DNA of 64,000 nt, taken from Streptomyces sp. NBC_01224. Lineage in GTDB: Bacteria > Actinomycetota > Actinomycetes > Streptomycetales > Streptomycetaceae. Position numbers and translations under genes: made by a program. Below are positions 40,444 through 49,687 of the stretch, one piece after another. Numbering within the stretch: position 1 is the stretch's first letter; each line of letters begins with the position of its first letter. The stretch spans positions 8,923,001-8,987,000 of the forward strand of contig NZ_CP108529.1 in assembly GCF_036002945.1 (NCBI RefSeq). The letters are read 5' to 3'. Below the pieces are notes generated by a model. It had not been told where the DNA came from. It was given only the letters and a program-made list of their open reading frames with translations, and searched no databases.

Positions 40444-42201
40444 ATGGCGAACCATCCATCCCACTGCCCGGACGGCGCGGCGGCGCAGGTCGACCGACTC
40501 GCAACCTCGTACTGGGACTTCCTGCTCGTACGTGAGCCGTCGTTGCGGACACGCCGCGGGCTGCCGGTCGAGTCGCTGCCAGGAGTGTCTGCCGCGGAGG
40601 CCGACGAGCGCGCCGGGTTCGCGGCAGGGGTACTGAACCGGCTGGGCACACCGCAGCCCGCGGAGCTGTCCGGTCCCGCCGCCGACACCGCGGGCTTCCT
40701 TCGGGCGCTGGCCGAACAGGAAGCGGAGGCGGGACGTTTCCACTGGCTCACCCCCACCGCCACGCCGTACCAGCTCTTCCGCCTCCAGCAGTACGGTGAC
40801 ACGGTCTTCCGCCCGTTCCGCTTCGACAACCGGGCCGACGCGGACCGGTACGTGTCCCTCGTACGGGATCTGGCCCGCTGCGTCGCGACGATCGGTGACA
40901 AGGTCGCCGGGCAGGCGGCACGGGGCTTCCGTATCCCCGTCCCGGCGCTGGCCGGGGTCCACACCACCCTCACCCGTCTGCGGGCATCGGCGACACGGTA
41001 CGTCCGAGCGGGCGCCGAGCGGCTCACTCGACTCGACGCGGCGAGCCGGGGCCACCTGCGCGACGCGGTGGCGGGGCTCGTGGCTGCCGAGCTGGAGCCG
41101 GCGTTCGACCGCCTTCTCGCCCTTTTGGGCGACCCGGACCACCTCAGGCAGGCACCGCAGGCCGTCGGATGGGCCCACTACCCGGAAGGTGAAGCGGCGT
41201 ACCGGGCCTTCGTCAGGACGTACACATCCAGCGACACGCCACCCGAACGCCTCCACGAACTCGGCCGGGAGCACTGCCGCGAACTCAGCGAGCGGATGCG
41301 GGAGATGCGAGACACGCTCGGCTTCGCGGGGACGGAAGCGGAGTTCCATGAACGGCTCGCGACCGAGACCCGCCTGTACGCCGTCACCCCGGAGGAGGTC
41401 GAGGCTCGCTACCGCGGACACCTCGACCGCCTCACGCCGCTGCTGCCGCGTTGGTTCGCGGTCCTGCCTCGCGCCCCCTATGGCGTGGCCCGCCTCGACC
41501 CGGCGCTGGAGGCGTCGATGACGTTCGGCTACTACGAACCGCCCACCGCCACGCAACCGGTGGGACGCTACCGCTACAACGCCTCGGACCTGGCGCATCG
41601 GTCACTTCTCGGCGCAGCCGCGCTGATCTACCATGAGCTGGCGCCCGGACATCATTTCCACCTCGCCCGTCAGGCTGAGAACACCACGCTGCCCGACCTG
41701 CGACGCGAACTGGTGCCCTTCAGCGGGTTCGAGGAGGGCTGGGCGGAGTACGCGGCAGGGCTCGCCTGGGAGATGGGGCTGTACGACGACCCGTGGGACG
41801 CGTACGGACGCCTGGCCCATGAACGGTTCACCGCGCAGCGCCTCGTCGTCGACACCGGCCTCAACCTCGGGATGATGACGCTGGAGCAGGCGCGCACCTT
41901 CATGCGCGCCCACGCGGCAGCCGAGTCCGAGGGACAGATCACGACAGAGTTGCTGCGCTACGCGACCGATCTGCCGGGACAGGCGCTGACATACCGGGCG
42001 GGTCATGCGGAATTCATGGCATTGCGAGCAGCGTGCGAAAGCGGCGCCGGTGCCGCGTTCGACGTGCGTGCCTTTCACGAGGCTGTGCTGGCCGGCGGCA
42101 CGCTGCCGTTTCCGGCCCTGCGCCGACGGTTGGCGAGAGAACTGCACGGGGCGTCCGGCCGTCAGCAGAGGTACCAGTGGTCACCCGAGGAAGGCGAGTG
42201 A
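40444..42201 (+). CDS. DUF885 family putative metallohydrolase/peptidase
   Basis: About 585 residues from the ATG at 40444, or 614 from an in-frame ATG at 40357. Neither start has a clear ribosome site; family alignment favours 40444. DUF885 proteins are thought to be metallopeptidase-like, and the metal-binding stretch here is YHELAPGHHFHLA, followed by EEGWAEYAAGLAWEMG. There is no signal peptide, so it should act in the cytoplasm. It is divergent from the peptide transporter operon and followed by DUF5132 copy B. A scrap of a second DUF885 gene lies at 3139-3222, upstream of DUF5132 copy A. Confidence 0.85.
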   Translation: MANHPSHCPDGAAAQVDRLATSYWDFLLVREPSLRTRRGLPVESLPGVSAAEADERAGFAAGVLNRLGTPQPAELSGPAADTAGFLRALAEQEAEAGRFHWLTPTATPYQLFRLQQYGDTVFRPFRFDNRADADRYVSLVRDLARCVATIGDKVAGQAARGFRIPVPALAGVHTTLTRLRASATRYVRAGAERLTRLDAASRGHLRDAVAGLVAAELEPAFDRLLALLGDPDHLRQAPQAVGWAHYPEGEAAYRAFVRTYTSSDTPPERLHELGREHCRELSERMREMRDTLGFAGTEAEFHERLATETRLYAVTPEEVEARYRGHLDRLTPLLPRWFAVLPRAPYGVARLDPALEASMTFGYYEPPTATQPVGRYRYNASDLAHRSLLGAAALIYHELAPGHHFHLARQAENTTLPDLRRELVPFSGFEEGWAEYAAGLAWEMGLYDDPWDAYGRLAHERFTAQRLVVDTGLNLGMMTLEQARTFMRAHAAAESEGQITTELLRYATDLPGQALTYRAGHAEFMALRAACESGAGAAFDVRAFHEAVLAGGTLPFPALRRRLARELHGASGRQQRYQWSPEEGE

Positions 42202-42455
42202 CGTCGAGTTCCGGCCGTCGAATGGCCTGGACAGGCCGTAACGGTAAGGCCGTTCTACTCGAATGAGTGAAGGTCATGGCGGAAATTGTAACTGCCTTCT
42301 TGGCCTCGGATACTCTCCGCGATGAGGGGTGCGGGTTCGGCGATGCGGGAACCCATGCATGTCGTCGAATTTTCCTGTTCGCCTCCCGTTGTCTTTTCAA
42401 TCATTCACTGCCTCTCAATCATCACTTCCTCGCCAGAAGAGAAGGATGTCGCGCC
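42202..42455 (+). promoter_or_regulatory. Upstream region of DUF5132 copy B
   Basis: An AT-richer intergenic stretch. It contains ACTCGAATGAGTGAA at 42257-42271, closely similar to the sequence upstream of DUF5132 copy A. A GAAGG ribosome site lies near 42441. No other element recognised. Confidence 0.35.
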
Positions 42456-42839
42456 ATGCCGCCTGTAGTACCTCCATTCCTGATCGGCCTGATCGCCGCA
42501 TCCCTGGTCAAAAGGCTGGGTAAACCCCTCATGCGAGGGGTCGTCAAATCGTCGGTGGGCCTGGGAATCGAAATCAAGAAGGCCGTCCACGATGCCAGCG
42601 AGGGAATCCAGGATCTCGCGGCAGAGGCGACCGCCGAAATGCTTGCCGCCCAGATGACGCACGGAGCCGAGCACGGCATCGACACCGGCGCCCCGGAGGG
42701 CGGCACCGCGGGCCGGACCGGAGCGGGCACCGGGTCGGCGCCCGCAGCCGCAACGGCCCACGCGGCGCAGGCCGGCAGTGAGAGCAAGGCCGCCGACAAG
42801 GCCCGCGGCGCCGGTTCGGCCGCTGCCAAGGTGCGCTGA
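42456..42839 (+). CDS. DUF5132 family small protein, copy B
   Basis: A 127-residue protein starting MPPVVPPFLIGLIAASLVKR, matching copy A over the hydrophobic N-terminus and the helical middle (KKAVHDASEGIQDLAAEAT). A low-complexity Gly/Ala/Thr tail follows. The ATG at 42456 is chosen because both paralogues start at the same place and a GAAGG site precedes it. The decayed HMA-exporter sequence begins 200 bp downstream, mirroring the order in the main cluster. Function unknown. Confidence 0.75.
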   Translation: MPPVVPPFLIGLIAASLVKRLGKPLMRGVVKSSVGLGIEIKKAVHDASEGIQDLAAEATAEMLAAQMTHGAEHGIDTGAPEGGTAGRTGAGTGSAPAAATAHAAQAGSESKAADKARGAGSAAAKVR

Positions 42840-43040
42840 GTCCGCTGACCGGATCTCCACGTGATCCCCGGCGCGCCCGATGTCACGGCCCGACGAGACA
42901 CGAGTGTTTTCCCGCGTGCCGTCGGCTGCTCTGCGGACAACTCCGCGGCGCGCTTTCGTCTGCGCACGCCGTCGAGGTTTCCAATTCCCGGCAAGGGTAC
43001 GCCCGTCCGTTTCTGGACACGCCCCTCCGAAAAACAGGTG

Positions 43041-43246
43041 AACATTCCCCATGGCATCTTTGGTGGCATAGCAGCGACACGTCGGCCCAACCTCTCGAAG
43101 GTATGCGCCAGGTCTGTCGTTCCGGGTCGGCAGCGTTGGGGGTGCCTGCGGTGCTCGGGCGGCCCCGGGGCACAAAAATTCTGGAGGGCGGTCTCCGGCG
43201 TGCGTCGGGAATCAGGGAGGCACGTGCCAATCCTGTGACCGGATCC
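43041..43246 (+). pseudogene. Decayed 5' fragment of an HMA-ABC exporter gene
   Basis: This DNA aligns base by base with the start of the intact exporter gene (4055-4275). It keeps the upstream aacaggtga leader, an ATGGCATCT start like ATGCCATCT, and a stretch encoding SVVPGRQRW as in SVIPGRQRW of the intact protein. A stop appears six codons after the ATG, and frameshifts follow. Homology to the exporter ends near 43235, where the sequence jumps to SRPBCC-like coding. It cannot make a functional protein. Confidence 0.8.
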
Positions 43247-43251
43247 GCTGG

Positions 43252-43635
43252 GTGGACACCAGCACCCCCGAGTACCTGCGCCACTTCGAAGGGCACCGTG
43301 CCACCTACATCAAGGCGTACAAGCCCACAGCACCGGCGCATGCCGACGCGTTCACCACTCTGCTCCGGCAAGCGCGCGTCACCGCAGGGACCGTCGTCGG
43401 CGACACGGTGCGCTTCGCCGTACCGGACCGCCTCGGCGTACCCCGGGACGCCGTCGTGGACTTCCTCAGCGGCGACTTACTCGGCCTGCGCACCACCGAC
43501 GGGCTCTACCGATTCTTGGTCAGGCACACCTGGAACTGGCCGATCTGGCTCGGCCACCACCCGTTCACCGACACCATCGACGAGAAGCAGGCGACGGAGG
43601 AGTGGAAGGCATGGCTGGAGAAGGCGGCACCCTGA
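43252..43635 (+). pseudogene. Truncated paralogue of the SRPBCC protein (C-terminal half)
   Basis: An open frame of 127 residues from GTG 43252 that matches only the C-terminal half of the 245-residue SRPBCC protein: EYLRHFEG, FLSGDLLGLRTTDGLYRFL, then HTWNWPIWLGHHPF. The START-like N-terminal half is missing. The bases just before (about 43230-43252) resemble 32105-32127 of the intact gene, which places a second internal deletion there. The remaining frame is clean and could still be translated, so it may be a domain relic with some function. Its stop overlaps the next ATG. Confidence 0.7.
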
Positions 43636-43838
43636 TGAAGACAGGTCAGATGTCTGCGACCGGAACACCCCTGTATTCCGCCGAACTCATCCAGGAAGGC
43701 AGCGCCTACAAACTCGTCGTGACCGATCGCCTGCGCCACACCGTGCAGACCGCATACGTGTCCAGGAGGGTGGTGGAGCAGCTTCCCACCTTCCTCTCCA
43801 AGTTCAACTCCCCGCAGCTGGGCGGTCTTCGGCAGTGA
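43635..43838 (+). CDS. Uncharacterised ~60-residue protein, copy B
   Basis: A 67-residue frame from ATG 43635 (overlapping the preceding TGA as TGATG), or 62 residues from ATG 43650. It shares with copy A the core LYSAELIQEGSAYKLVVTD and the tail VVEQLPTFLSKFNS. No known family recognised. The frame is intact although its SRPBCC neighbour is truncated, which suggests selection has kept it. Its stop overlaps the thioesterase start (TGATG). Confidence 0.7.
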   Translation: MKTGQMSATGTPLYSAELIQEGSAYKLVVTDRLRHTVQTAYVSRRVVEQLPTFLSKFNSPQLGGLRQ

Positions 43839-44605
43839 TGACGGCGCACGACGCGAAGAAGTGGTTCCGTGTCCACCGGCGCGCGGCGGACCCCAGGCTC
43901 CGACTGGTGTGTTTCCCGCACGCCGGTGGCACGGCACAGTTGTTCCACGGCTGGCCCCCGCTGCTGCCGGAGGACGTCGAGGTGCTCGCCGTGCGGTACC
44001 CCGGCCGCCAGGACCGGCTCGCGGAAGCCTGCATCGAGGACATGGCCACCCTGGCCGACACGATCGACGACGCACTGCGGCCCTGGCTCGACCGGCCGCT
44101 GGCCCTTTTCGGACACAGCATGGGTGCCTGCGTCGCCTACGAGCTGGCCCTGCGGCTGGAGGCCCGCGGCATCGTCCCCGAACACCTGCTGGTCTCCGCA
44201 CACGCAGCCCCCCAGCGGGCCGAACACACCGCACTGCACAGTGCCGATGACGAAACCCTGATCACCCGCGTCCGGCACCTCGGAGACCTGCACTCGGGGG
44301 CCTACGACATCCCGGAGCTGCGTGACCTGCTGCTGCCCGCCCTCCGCGCGGACTACCGGCTCATCGAGGGCTATCAACCGCCGCATCCGGCTCCGGTCAA
44401 GGCACCGATCACCGCGTACGTCGGCCAGGACGATCCGAGTTGCGTACTCGACCAGGTCCTTGCCTGGTGCGACCTCGCTGCCCCGGGCTCCTTCGAGCTG
44501 TGCTCGTTCCCCGGGGACCACTTCTACCTCGTGGCTCGGGAGGCCGAAGTGGTCGCGGATGTGGCAGCACGCCTTGCGCGCGCGTGCAACGCGGACCAGG
44601 CGTGA
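43838..44605 (+). CDS. Type II thioesterase (external, NRPS/PKS-associated)
   Basis: A 255-residue alpha/beta hydrolase of the GrsT/TEII family. It has CFPHAGGTAQLFHGWPPLLP near the N-terminus, nucleophile GHSMG (Ser94), and C-terminal DDPSCVLDQVLAW and FPGDHFYL with the catalytic His. TEII enzymes strip misacylated or stalled groups from carrier domains. The ATG at 43838 overlaps the stop of the small protein. It sits in the collapsed duplicate block, about 11 kb from the NRPS cluster, and is the only such enzyme in the window. It probably serves the seven-module NRPS in trans. Confidence 0.9.
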   Translation: MTAHDAKKWFRVHRRAADPRLRLVCFPHAGGTAQLFHGWPPLLPEDVEVLAVRYPGRQDRLAEACIEDMATLADTIDDALRPWLDRPLALFGHSMGACVAYELALRLEARGIVPEHLLVSAHAAPQRAEHTALHSADDETLITRVRHLGDLHSGAYDIPELRDLLLPALRADYRLIEGYQPPHPAPVKAPITAYVGQDDPSCVLDQVLAWCDLAAPGSFELCSFPGDHFYLVAREAEVVADVAARLARACNADQA

Positions 44606-44855
44606 CGGTGGTGTGCCCGTATCGGGAACCTGGATGTCCCCGGCACACACCCGCGAGGGGCAGGCGTCGTGTGTGGTCGGTCCCCGGCCAGGTTTCACCT
44701 CGGCCCCGGCGGCTGCCCCTACGGCTGTGACGGAAGGCGGGGCCCGACACCGCGCATGGCGTCTGTGGGGTTTCCAGGGGACGATGCTTGTGCCGGGCGC
44801 TGAGACGCGCGGTGTCCCTGGCAGCGGCCACGAAGGCTGGGACGGAGAGGAAACC

Positions 44856-45998
44856 ATGCGACCGGGCACACGTGTCGCCGACGCGATACTCCGGCTGCTC
44901 AGCCGGGACTGGGCCGGGCTGGCCATCGCCCTGCTGGCGGCGGCCGCGGGCGCGTGGTGCGTCACCCTGGGAACCGGCTGGCGGATTCTCGGCGGTGTGC
45001 TCTGCGCCGTGGCCCTCGCGCTCGCTCTCGGGTCTCTCCGCCATCTGATGCATGTGGCCCGGGTACGGGTGAGGTATCCGCCACCCGGGCGAATGGTCGA
45101 TGTGGGCGGCTACCGCATGCACATCCTCGCCGAGGGAGACGCCGGGCCGAGGCCCACCGTGGTCTGGATGCCGGGCGGCCATGCCGGCGGGTACGCCATG
45201 TACCGGCTACACGCGCTGGCGCGGGAACGGACGCGTTCGGTCCTCGTGGACCGTCCGGGCTCAGGCTGGAGCGACCCGGGCCCGTTCCCGCGTACGACGG
45301 CAGCCGAAGCCGTCGAACTGCTCATGGCGCTGGAGCGGGCCGGCGAAAAGGGGCCCTACGTCTTCGTGGGGCACTCCTTCGGGGGACTGCTCATGGCCAA
45401 CGCCGCCAGGCGCCGCCCCGACCTGGTGGCCGGTCTGGTGCTGCTCGATCCCACCCCGCCCGATGTCGTCGCCTTCGGCCCTTCGCTTCCGGCACTGCGG
45501 CATGCCGTGAGGGACCAGACCGCCCTCGCGCTGCGCCACCTCTTCGGCCTCCACGCCCTCGTGTCCAGGAACGAGGCACGCTCTCTCGAAGACCCGACGC
45601 AGGTTCTTGCCGTAATCGAGACCAGGACCAAGGCGAACTGCGCCGCCGCATCGATCCTGCGAGAGCTGTCGCCGGACGGCATCACCCGAGACGGTTGGCA
45701 AACGGTCGTACACGATGGCGAGCTCGGCTCGCTCCCTCTCTTCCTCGTGGCGCCACGCGATCTGACGGGCGGTGACAAGATCTTCGACGCGGTCGACGAT
45801 CCGGAGGAGAGCGCCCGGGTACGGCACTTCTTCCTCACCGTGAGAGAACGCTTTCTCGCAGCATCCAGTGCGGCCCGGAGGGTCTACACCCCGGAGGGAA
45901 CCGGCCACGATTTTCCGGACCGCGTACCCGAGTTCGTTGTGCAGGTGGTGGACTCACTGCTGGACGAACGCGGGCCGGGCGCACCGGACCCGTTCTGA
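44856..45998 (+). CDS. Membrane-anchored alpha/beta hydrolase
   Basis: A 380-residue protein with a GAGAGGAAACC ribosome site before ATG 44856. Two N-terminal hydrophobic helices (WAGLAIALLAAAAGAWCV, then a second around ILGGVLCAVALALALGSL) are followed by an alpha/beta hydrolase domain. That domain has the oxyanion region VVWMPGGHAGGYAMY, nucleophile VGHSFGG (Ser174) and a C-terminal histidine in EGTGHDFP. The substrate is unknown. It starts 250 bp after the TEII stop, on the same strand, and is followed by DUF5132 copy C. Confidence 0.82.
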   Translation: MRPGTRVADAILRLLSRDWAGLAIALLAAAAGAWCVTLGTGWRILGGVLCAVALALALGSLRHLMHVARVRVRYPPPGRMVDVGGYRMHILAEGDAGPRPTVVWMPGGHAGGYAMYRLHALARERTRSVLVDRPGSGWSDPGPFPRTTAAEAVELLMALERAGEKGPYVFVGHSFGGLLMANAARRRPDLVAGLVLLDPTPPDVVAFGPSLPALRHAVRDQTALALRHLFGLHALVSRNEARSLEDPTQVLAVIETRTKANCAAASILRELSPDGITRDGWQTVVHDGELGSLPLFLVAPRDLTGGDKIFDAVDDPEESARVRHFFLTVRERFLAASSAARRVYTPEGTGHDFPDRVPEFVVQVVDSLLDERGPGAPDPF

Positions 45999-46036
45999 TT
46001 CCGTTCCGCAGCGACGGTCTGCTCCGGCGCGCCTCC

Positions 46037-46051
46037 GCTCGAACGAATGAA
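46037..46051 (+). promoter_or_regulatory. Motif upstream of DUF5132 copy C
   Basis: GCTCGAACGAATGAA at 46037-46051 resembles the sequence upstream of copies A (ACTCACATGAGTGAA) and B (ACTCGAATGAGTGAA). It could be a shared operator for the three paralogues; three short matches do not prove it. Confidence 0.3.
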
Positions 46052-46199
46052 AGGCGACGGCGTCCCCGGGCGCGTCGGCCGAAGGTCGACTACGGTGTTT
46101 TTCGGTGGGGGTGAAATGCCTGCCCAGCACCGCCGGCCAGGCGGTATTGGCACTTGCGGCGGCAGCAGCCGTGCCGTGTACACAAGAGAGGGTTCACAC

Positions 46200-46460
46200 A
46201 TGCCCCCTGTAGTTCATCCCTTCCTCATTGGCCTGATCACGGCCCCTCTGATCAAGAGAGTGGTGAAACCGCTGGTGCGCGGCATCATCAAGACGTCGGT
46301 CGGCCTGACCTTCGAAGTCAGGCGAGCAGCCATCGAGGCTGGTGAGGAGATTCAGGACCTCACCGCCGAAGTGGCCGCCGAGAAGCTGGCGAGTTCGGCT
46401 CGCACGCGTCGTGTGAAAGCCGACGGTGAGGTAACGGCGCAGGGTGCCACGGCCGGTTGA
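46200..46460 (+). CDS. DUF5132 family small protein, copy C
   Basis: An 86-residue protein starting MPPVVHPFLIGLITAPLIKR, with VRRAAIEAGEEIQDLTAEV in the middle. It is the shortest of the three paralogues because it lacks the long Ala-rich tail. The ATG at 46200 is supported by an AGAGAGGG site and by alignment with copies A and B. No exporter-like gene follows; the next stretch is decayed DNA. Confidence 0.75.
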   Translation: MPPVVHPFLIGLITAPLIKRVVKPLVRGIIKTSVGLTFEVRRAAIEAGEEIQDLTAEVAAEKLASSARTRRVKADGEVTAQGATAG

Positions 46461-46819
46461 AGACTGGCCGTCAGCGAGAAGCCGGGTACGGGTGGGAGCA
46501 GCCTGCTCCATACCCCGCCGTTTGGCCAATTCTGCGCTCTGGTGGTGGCGGTGGTGGCGAACGCGGTCGGAATTGATGTAGGGCCACTGATGGCGCTTGA
46601 GCTTGGCTCCCAGGCGGTCCGGTCGGGCTGATCGTCGCCGGGATCTGTTGGATTCCCTCTTCGGCAGCCACGGTGGACTCTGCTTCGTTGCTGGTCATGC
46701 GTACCCCTTGAGCCGGGATGTCATCGTCACCGCCACGCCAGAGCCCCACGGGCGCCACCGACGCCGGATTGATCAACCCGGCCCGGCACACTCGATCCAC
46801 GGGCGAAGGTCTGGAAGTG
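46461..46819. other. Intergenic stretch without a convincing gene
   Basis: About 360 bp. A minus-strand frame (46699 down to 46471, MTSNEAESTVAAEEGIQQ...) has a possible AAGGGG ribosome site but ends in a proline run caused by a GGTGGC repeat. It matches nothing I know. Nothing else seen. Confidence 0.35.
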
Positions 46820-47586
46820 GGAGAAAGACCTACTGGTCGGCACGTTCGACCTTTGGCTGTGCGACGACCCGGACCGCCCCCACACCTGGCTCGTTGTCAC
46901 CGTCGGCCTGCGGACCGAACCTCAGCTCTTCGGTGAAGACCCCGCCGCACGCCCCGGCCACTTCGACTTCACCCCGCACCACCCACTGCTGCTCCTACCC
47001 CGCCCGTCGGCCCCATCAACCTTCACCGCCCGCGTGGAGTCGGGCGTGTTCCCTGGGAAGAGCACGTCCAGAGCCAAGGACGACAACGCGCTCGGCACAG
47101 CACACCAATGGACAGCGAACGACCCCGTCGTCCTGGCCGAGCGGGTTACCCGCGACCTCATCGTCCAGGTTCACCTGGTACGAACCGTTGCAGCCGCCGC
47201 CGTTCTCGGGGCAGGTGCGGCGCAGCAGCGGCACCAGGACGTCGGCCATAGCGATGCAGCGGGGGTCTTTTGCGTACGAGACCATCGTCAGTTCCTTCGC
47301 GCCGGGGCTGATCCGGGCCGCGATGCGCAAAGCAGCCCGGCAGCTCGGCTGGAAGGCCACCACGATCGGGATGATCGGCACCAGACACGGGACCATGGTC
47401 GTCGTATCGGACACCCGCGAGGTGCCCGAGGAGCGCAGCACCGTTATCAACGATGCCATGAACGACCGGATGCGCGCCGCGCTGCATGAGGTCTGGGGCG
47501 AGCCGAGCCCGGCGCCTGTGCAACGCGGTTCGGTTGCCCTGATGGCGCAGGAGATCCGCGCCGCCGTCGCCCAGAACAACCCCTGA
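46820..47586 (+). pseudogene. Frameshifted gene of unknown function
   Basis: Two adjacent reading frames each look like real protein but do not join. Frame one (about 46820-47170) reads DLLVGTFDLWLCDDPDRPHT and continues to VLAERVTRDLIVQVHL. Frame two (about 47265-47586) reads SSFAPGLIRAAMRKAARQLG and ends LMAQEIRAAVAQNNP. The shift falls near 47170-47265. I recognise no family. It lies among IS debris and is probably dead. Confidence 0.45.
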
Positions 47587-47677
47587 CCACTGCCGGGAGG
47601 GCGCGGCGGCCGCGAAAGCGCGGTCCCAAGCACTTTCAAGAGGCCGTATCAGGGCGCCGAGTCCTGGTGAGGTTCGC

Positions 47678-48085
47678 CTACTTGCTCTGGAGCTTCCCCA
47701 GCGGGTCGGGGTCTTCCTCCAGTGCGGTGGCCGCCGCCTTCCAGCTGGTGTCCTCGGGACGGAGGGCGCTGTGCAGGAAGGCCGTGGTGAGGTGCTGGAT
47801 CAGGGCGATGCGTGCGCGGCTCTCGTCGGTCGTCTCGGCGACCTCGTATCCGGGGATTCCTCCGAGCGAGTGCTCGGCTGCGAGCAGTCTGAGCAGGCTC
47901 TTGCTTGCCGGGCTGTAGCTGTAGGGGTCGGTGAGCCAGTCCGGTCCGCGGGTGGACAGGTGGGACTGGTCGTTGTCCCCGGCGACGATGAGGGCCGGTG
48001 TGGTCATGGTGTCGAAGGACGGCTTCATGAAGGGGAGGTTTCTCGGCGGCGAACGGGGTCAGGTCGTCGCCCAGGCCGGGGGGAA
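47678..48085 (-). pseudogene. C-terminal remnant of an alpha/beta hydrolase
   Basis: The minus strand encodes the end of an alpha/beta hydrolase: DDLTPFAAEKPPL in one frame, then, after a one-base shift near 48030, PSFDTMTTPALIVAGDNDQS and AEHSLGGIPGYEVAETTDES. The N-terminal half, with the nucleophile, is absent. The part from 48028 to 47678 still forms an open frame of 116 residues but lacks the catalytic serine. Confidence 0.6.
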
Positions 48086-48321
48086 TGACCCGGGCCGTCA
48101 TGGTCGGGGCGACCACGGCCCCGACCATGACCCCGGCCGCGCCGTACGCAGCGCCGACTGTCCTGTGCCATCGCGTGTGGAGCGTGTGCCATCGAAGTCT
48201 GATCGGATTCCCATGTGCCGGAAGCGTGCACTTTGCCGGAACAGCAAGAGTAATTGCCTGCTTCAGTACGGGAGTTGCAGTCTGGTTCCGGTCAAGACAA
48301 TCGAAACCGAAAGGCTGCACA

Positions 48322-48783
48322 ATGACTATCCATGAAGGCGCCGGGCCCGCACCGGACTCTGGTGACCGCGCGCCGATCAACAACCGCGTCCACCACGTTG
48401 CATCTGGCGAACTGGACGGTTACGCCGCTATCAGCGGAGGCAGGGTCGGCTCGAAGGAGCTCTGGATGGGCCTGGTGGAGAACCCGCCGCTGAGCTCGAC
48501 GGACAACCACCATCACGGCGATTCGGAGGCTGGTATCTACGTGGTCAGCGGTCACCCCGTGTTCGTCTACCACGACGGCACACAGGAGGTACGGCTCGCC
48601 GCCGACCCAGGCGATTTCTTCCTCGTCCCCCCGTTCGTCCCGCACCGAGAGGAGAACCCCGACCCGAATGAGCCCGCAGTCGTCGTGATCGCTCGGACCA
48701 CCCAAGAGCCGATCAAGGTCTCCGTGCCCGAGCTGTATCAGCTCGAAGAGACAGACACACAGTCGAGCCGGTCGATGTCGTAG
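48322..48783 (+). CDS. Cupin-domain protein
   Basis: A 153-residue protein from ATG 48322 with AAAGG at 48310-48314. A cupin motif is clear: DNHHHGDSEAGIYVVSG (metal-binding His/Glu cluster), with DPGDFFLVPPFVPHREE as the second motif. It is intact although both neighbours are broken genes. The upstream 100 bp are AT-richer and may hold its promoter. The substrate is unknown; such stand-alone cupins often act as dioxygenases, isomerases or small-molecule sensors. Confidence 0.75.
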   Translation: MTIHEGAGPAPDSGDRAPINNRVHHVASGELDGYAAISGGRVGSKELWMGLVENPPLSSTDNHHHGDSEAGIYVVSGHPVFVYHDGTQEVRLAADPGDFFLVPPFVPHREENPDPNEPAVVVIARTTQEPIKVSVPELYQLEETDTQSSRSMS

Positions 48784-48871
48784 GGATCGAATCGGCGAGG
48801 TCAACCTTCCCTATGTTTTTCCACGGGACCGGGCGAGCCCTTCGTATGGTTGGCCCGCCCAGGGGCGTCGG

Positions 48872-49687
48872 GTGTGGCTTTCAACCTTCTGCCGCTTGAG
48901 CGCGGTTCTGATGGAGCGGGTGTTCACAGAGTGCGCAGTGGTGCACATCGTTGTGAGAACCCTCGATGGCACTGCGCCGTGCCCCGACTGTGAGTGTCCG
49001 TCGAATCGTGTGCACAACTGCTACCAGCGTCGGCTGGCCGATACTCCGGTCGGTGACCAGCCGGTGCGGATCGAGTTGACCGTGCGGCGGTTGTACTGCG
49101 ACAACGCCCGGTGCGAGCGTCGTACGTTCGTCGAGCAGGTCGCGGGACTGACGTTCAGGTACGGGAGACGGACGCCTGCTTCGCGCCGGACCTTGGAGGC
49201 CGTGGCCGTCGCACTCGCCGGTCGGGCGGGAGCCCTGCTGGCCGTGGTTCTGCACAGTGCGGTCAGCCGGACGACGCTGCTGCGGCTGCCGATGGCGCTT
49301 CCTGATCCCTCCTGGGAAGTGCCCAAGGTGCTCGGGGTCGGTGATTTCGCCACCCGCCGCGGGCAGCACTACGGGACCGTGTTCATCGACTGCGAGACCC
49401 GCAAACCACTCGGCCTGCTGCCAGGCCGGGACGCCGAGACCCTGGCCACATGGCTGCGTGAGCATCCTGGGATCGAGGTGATCTGCCGAGATCGCGCCGG
49501 CTCCTACGCCGAAGGCGCCCGCGTCGGGGCCCTACAGGCAGTCCAGGGCGCTGACCGTTTTCACCTGTGGCAGAACCTCGGCACCGCAGTGGAACAATGT
49601 GTGCGCCAGCACACCAGATGCCTGCAGCCACCCTGCTCCGATCCGGGTGACCTGCCGGACATTGAGGTTCTTCCAACCTCAGCATGA
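48872..49687 (+). mobile_element. ISL3-family transposase, 3'-truncated
   Basis: A 271-residue frame with the zinc-ribbon-like N-terminus of ISL3 transposases (CPDCECPSNRVHNCY, then RRLYCDNARCERRTF) and the start of the DDE domain (LGVGDFATRRGQHYGTVFID; ICRDRAGSYAEGAR; DRFHLWQNL). Intact relatives are much longer, and the C-terminal catalytic glutamate region is missing where the frame meets the IS5-like remnant at 49679. It should be inactive. Confidence 0.8.

Noticed and set aside
43252..43635. A second functional SRPBCC protein
   Set aside because: The START-like ligand-binding half is missing and the joint with exporter DNA shows deletion. It is better described as a truncated relic, though its frame remains open.
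46471..46699. Minus-strand 76-residue proline-rich protein
   Set aside because: It has a plausible start, but its second half is translated from a GGTGGC-type repeat and no homology is recognised. Not strong enough to call.
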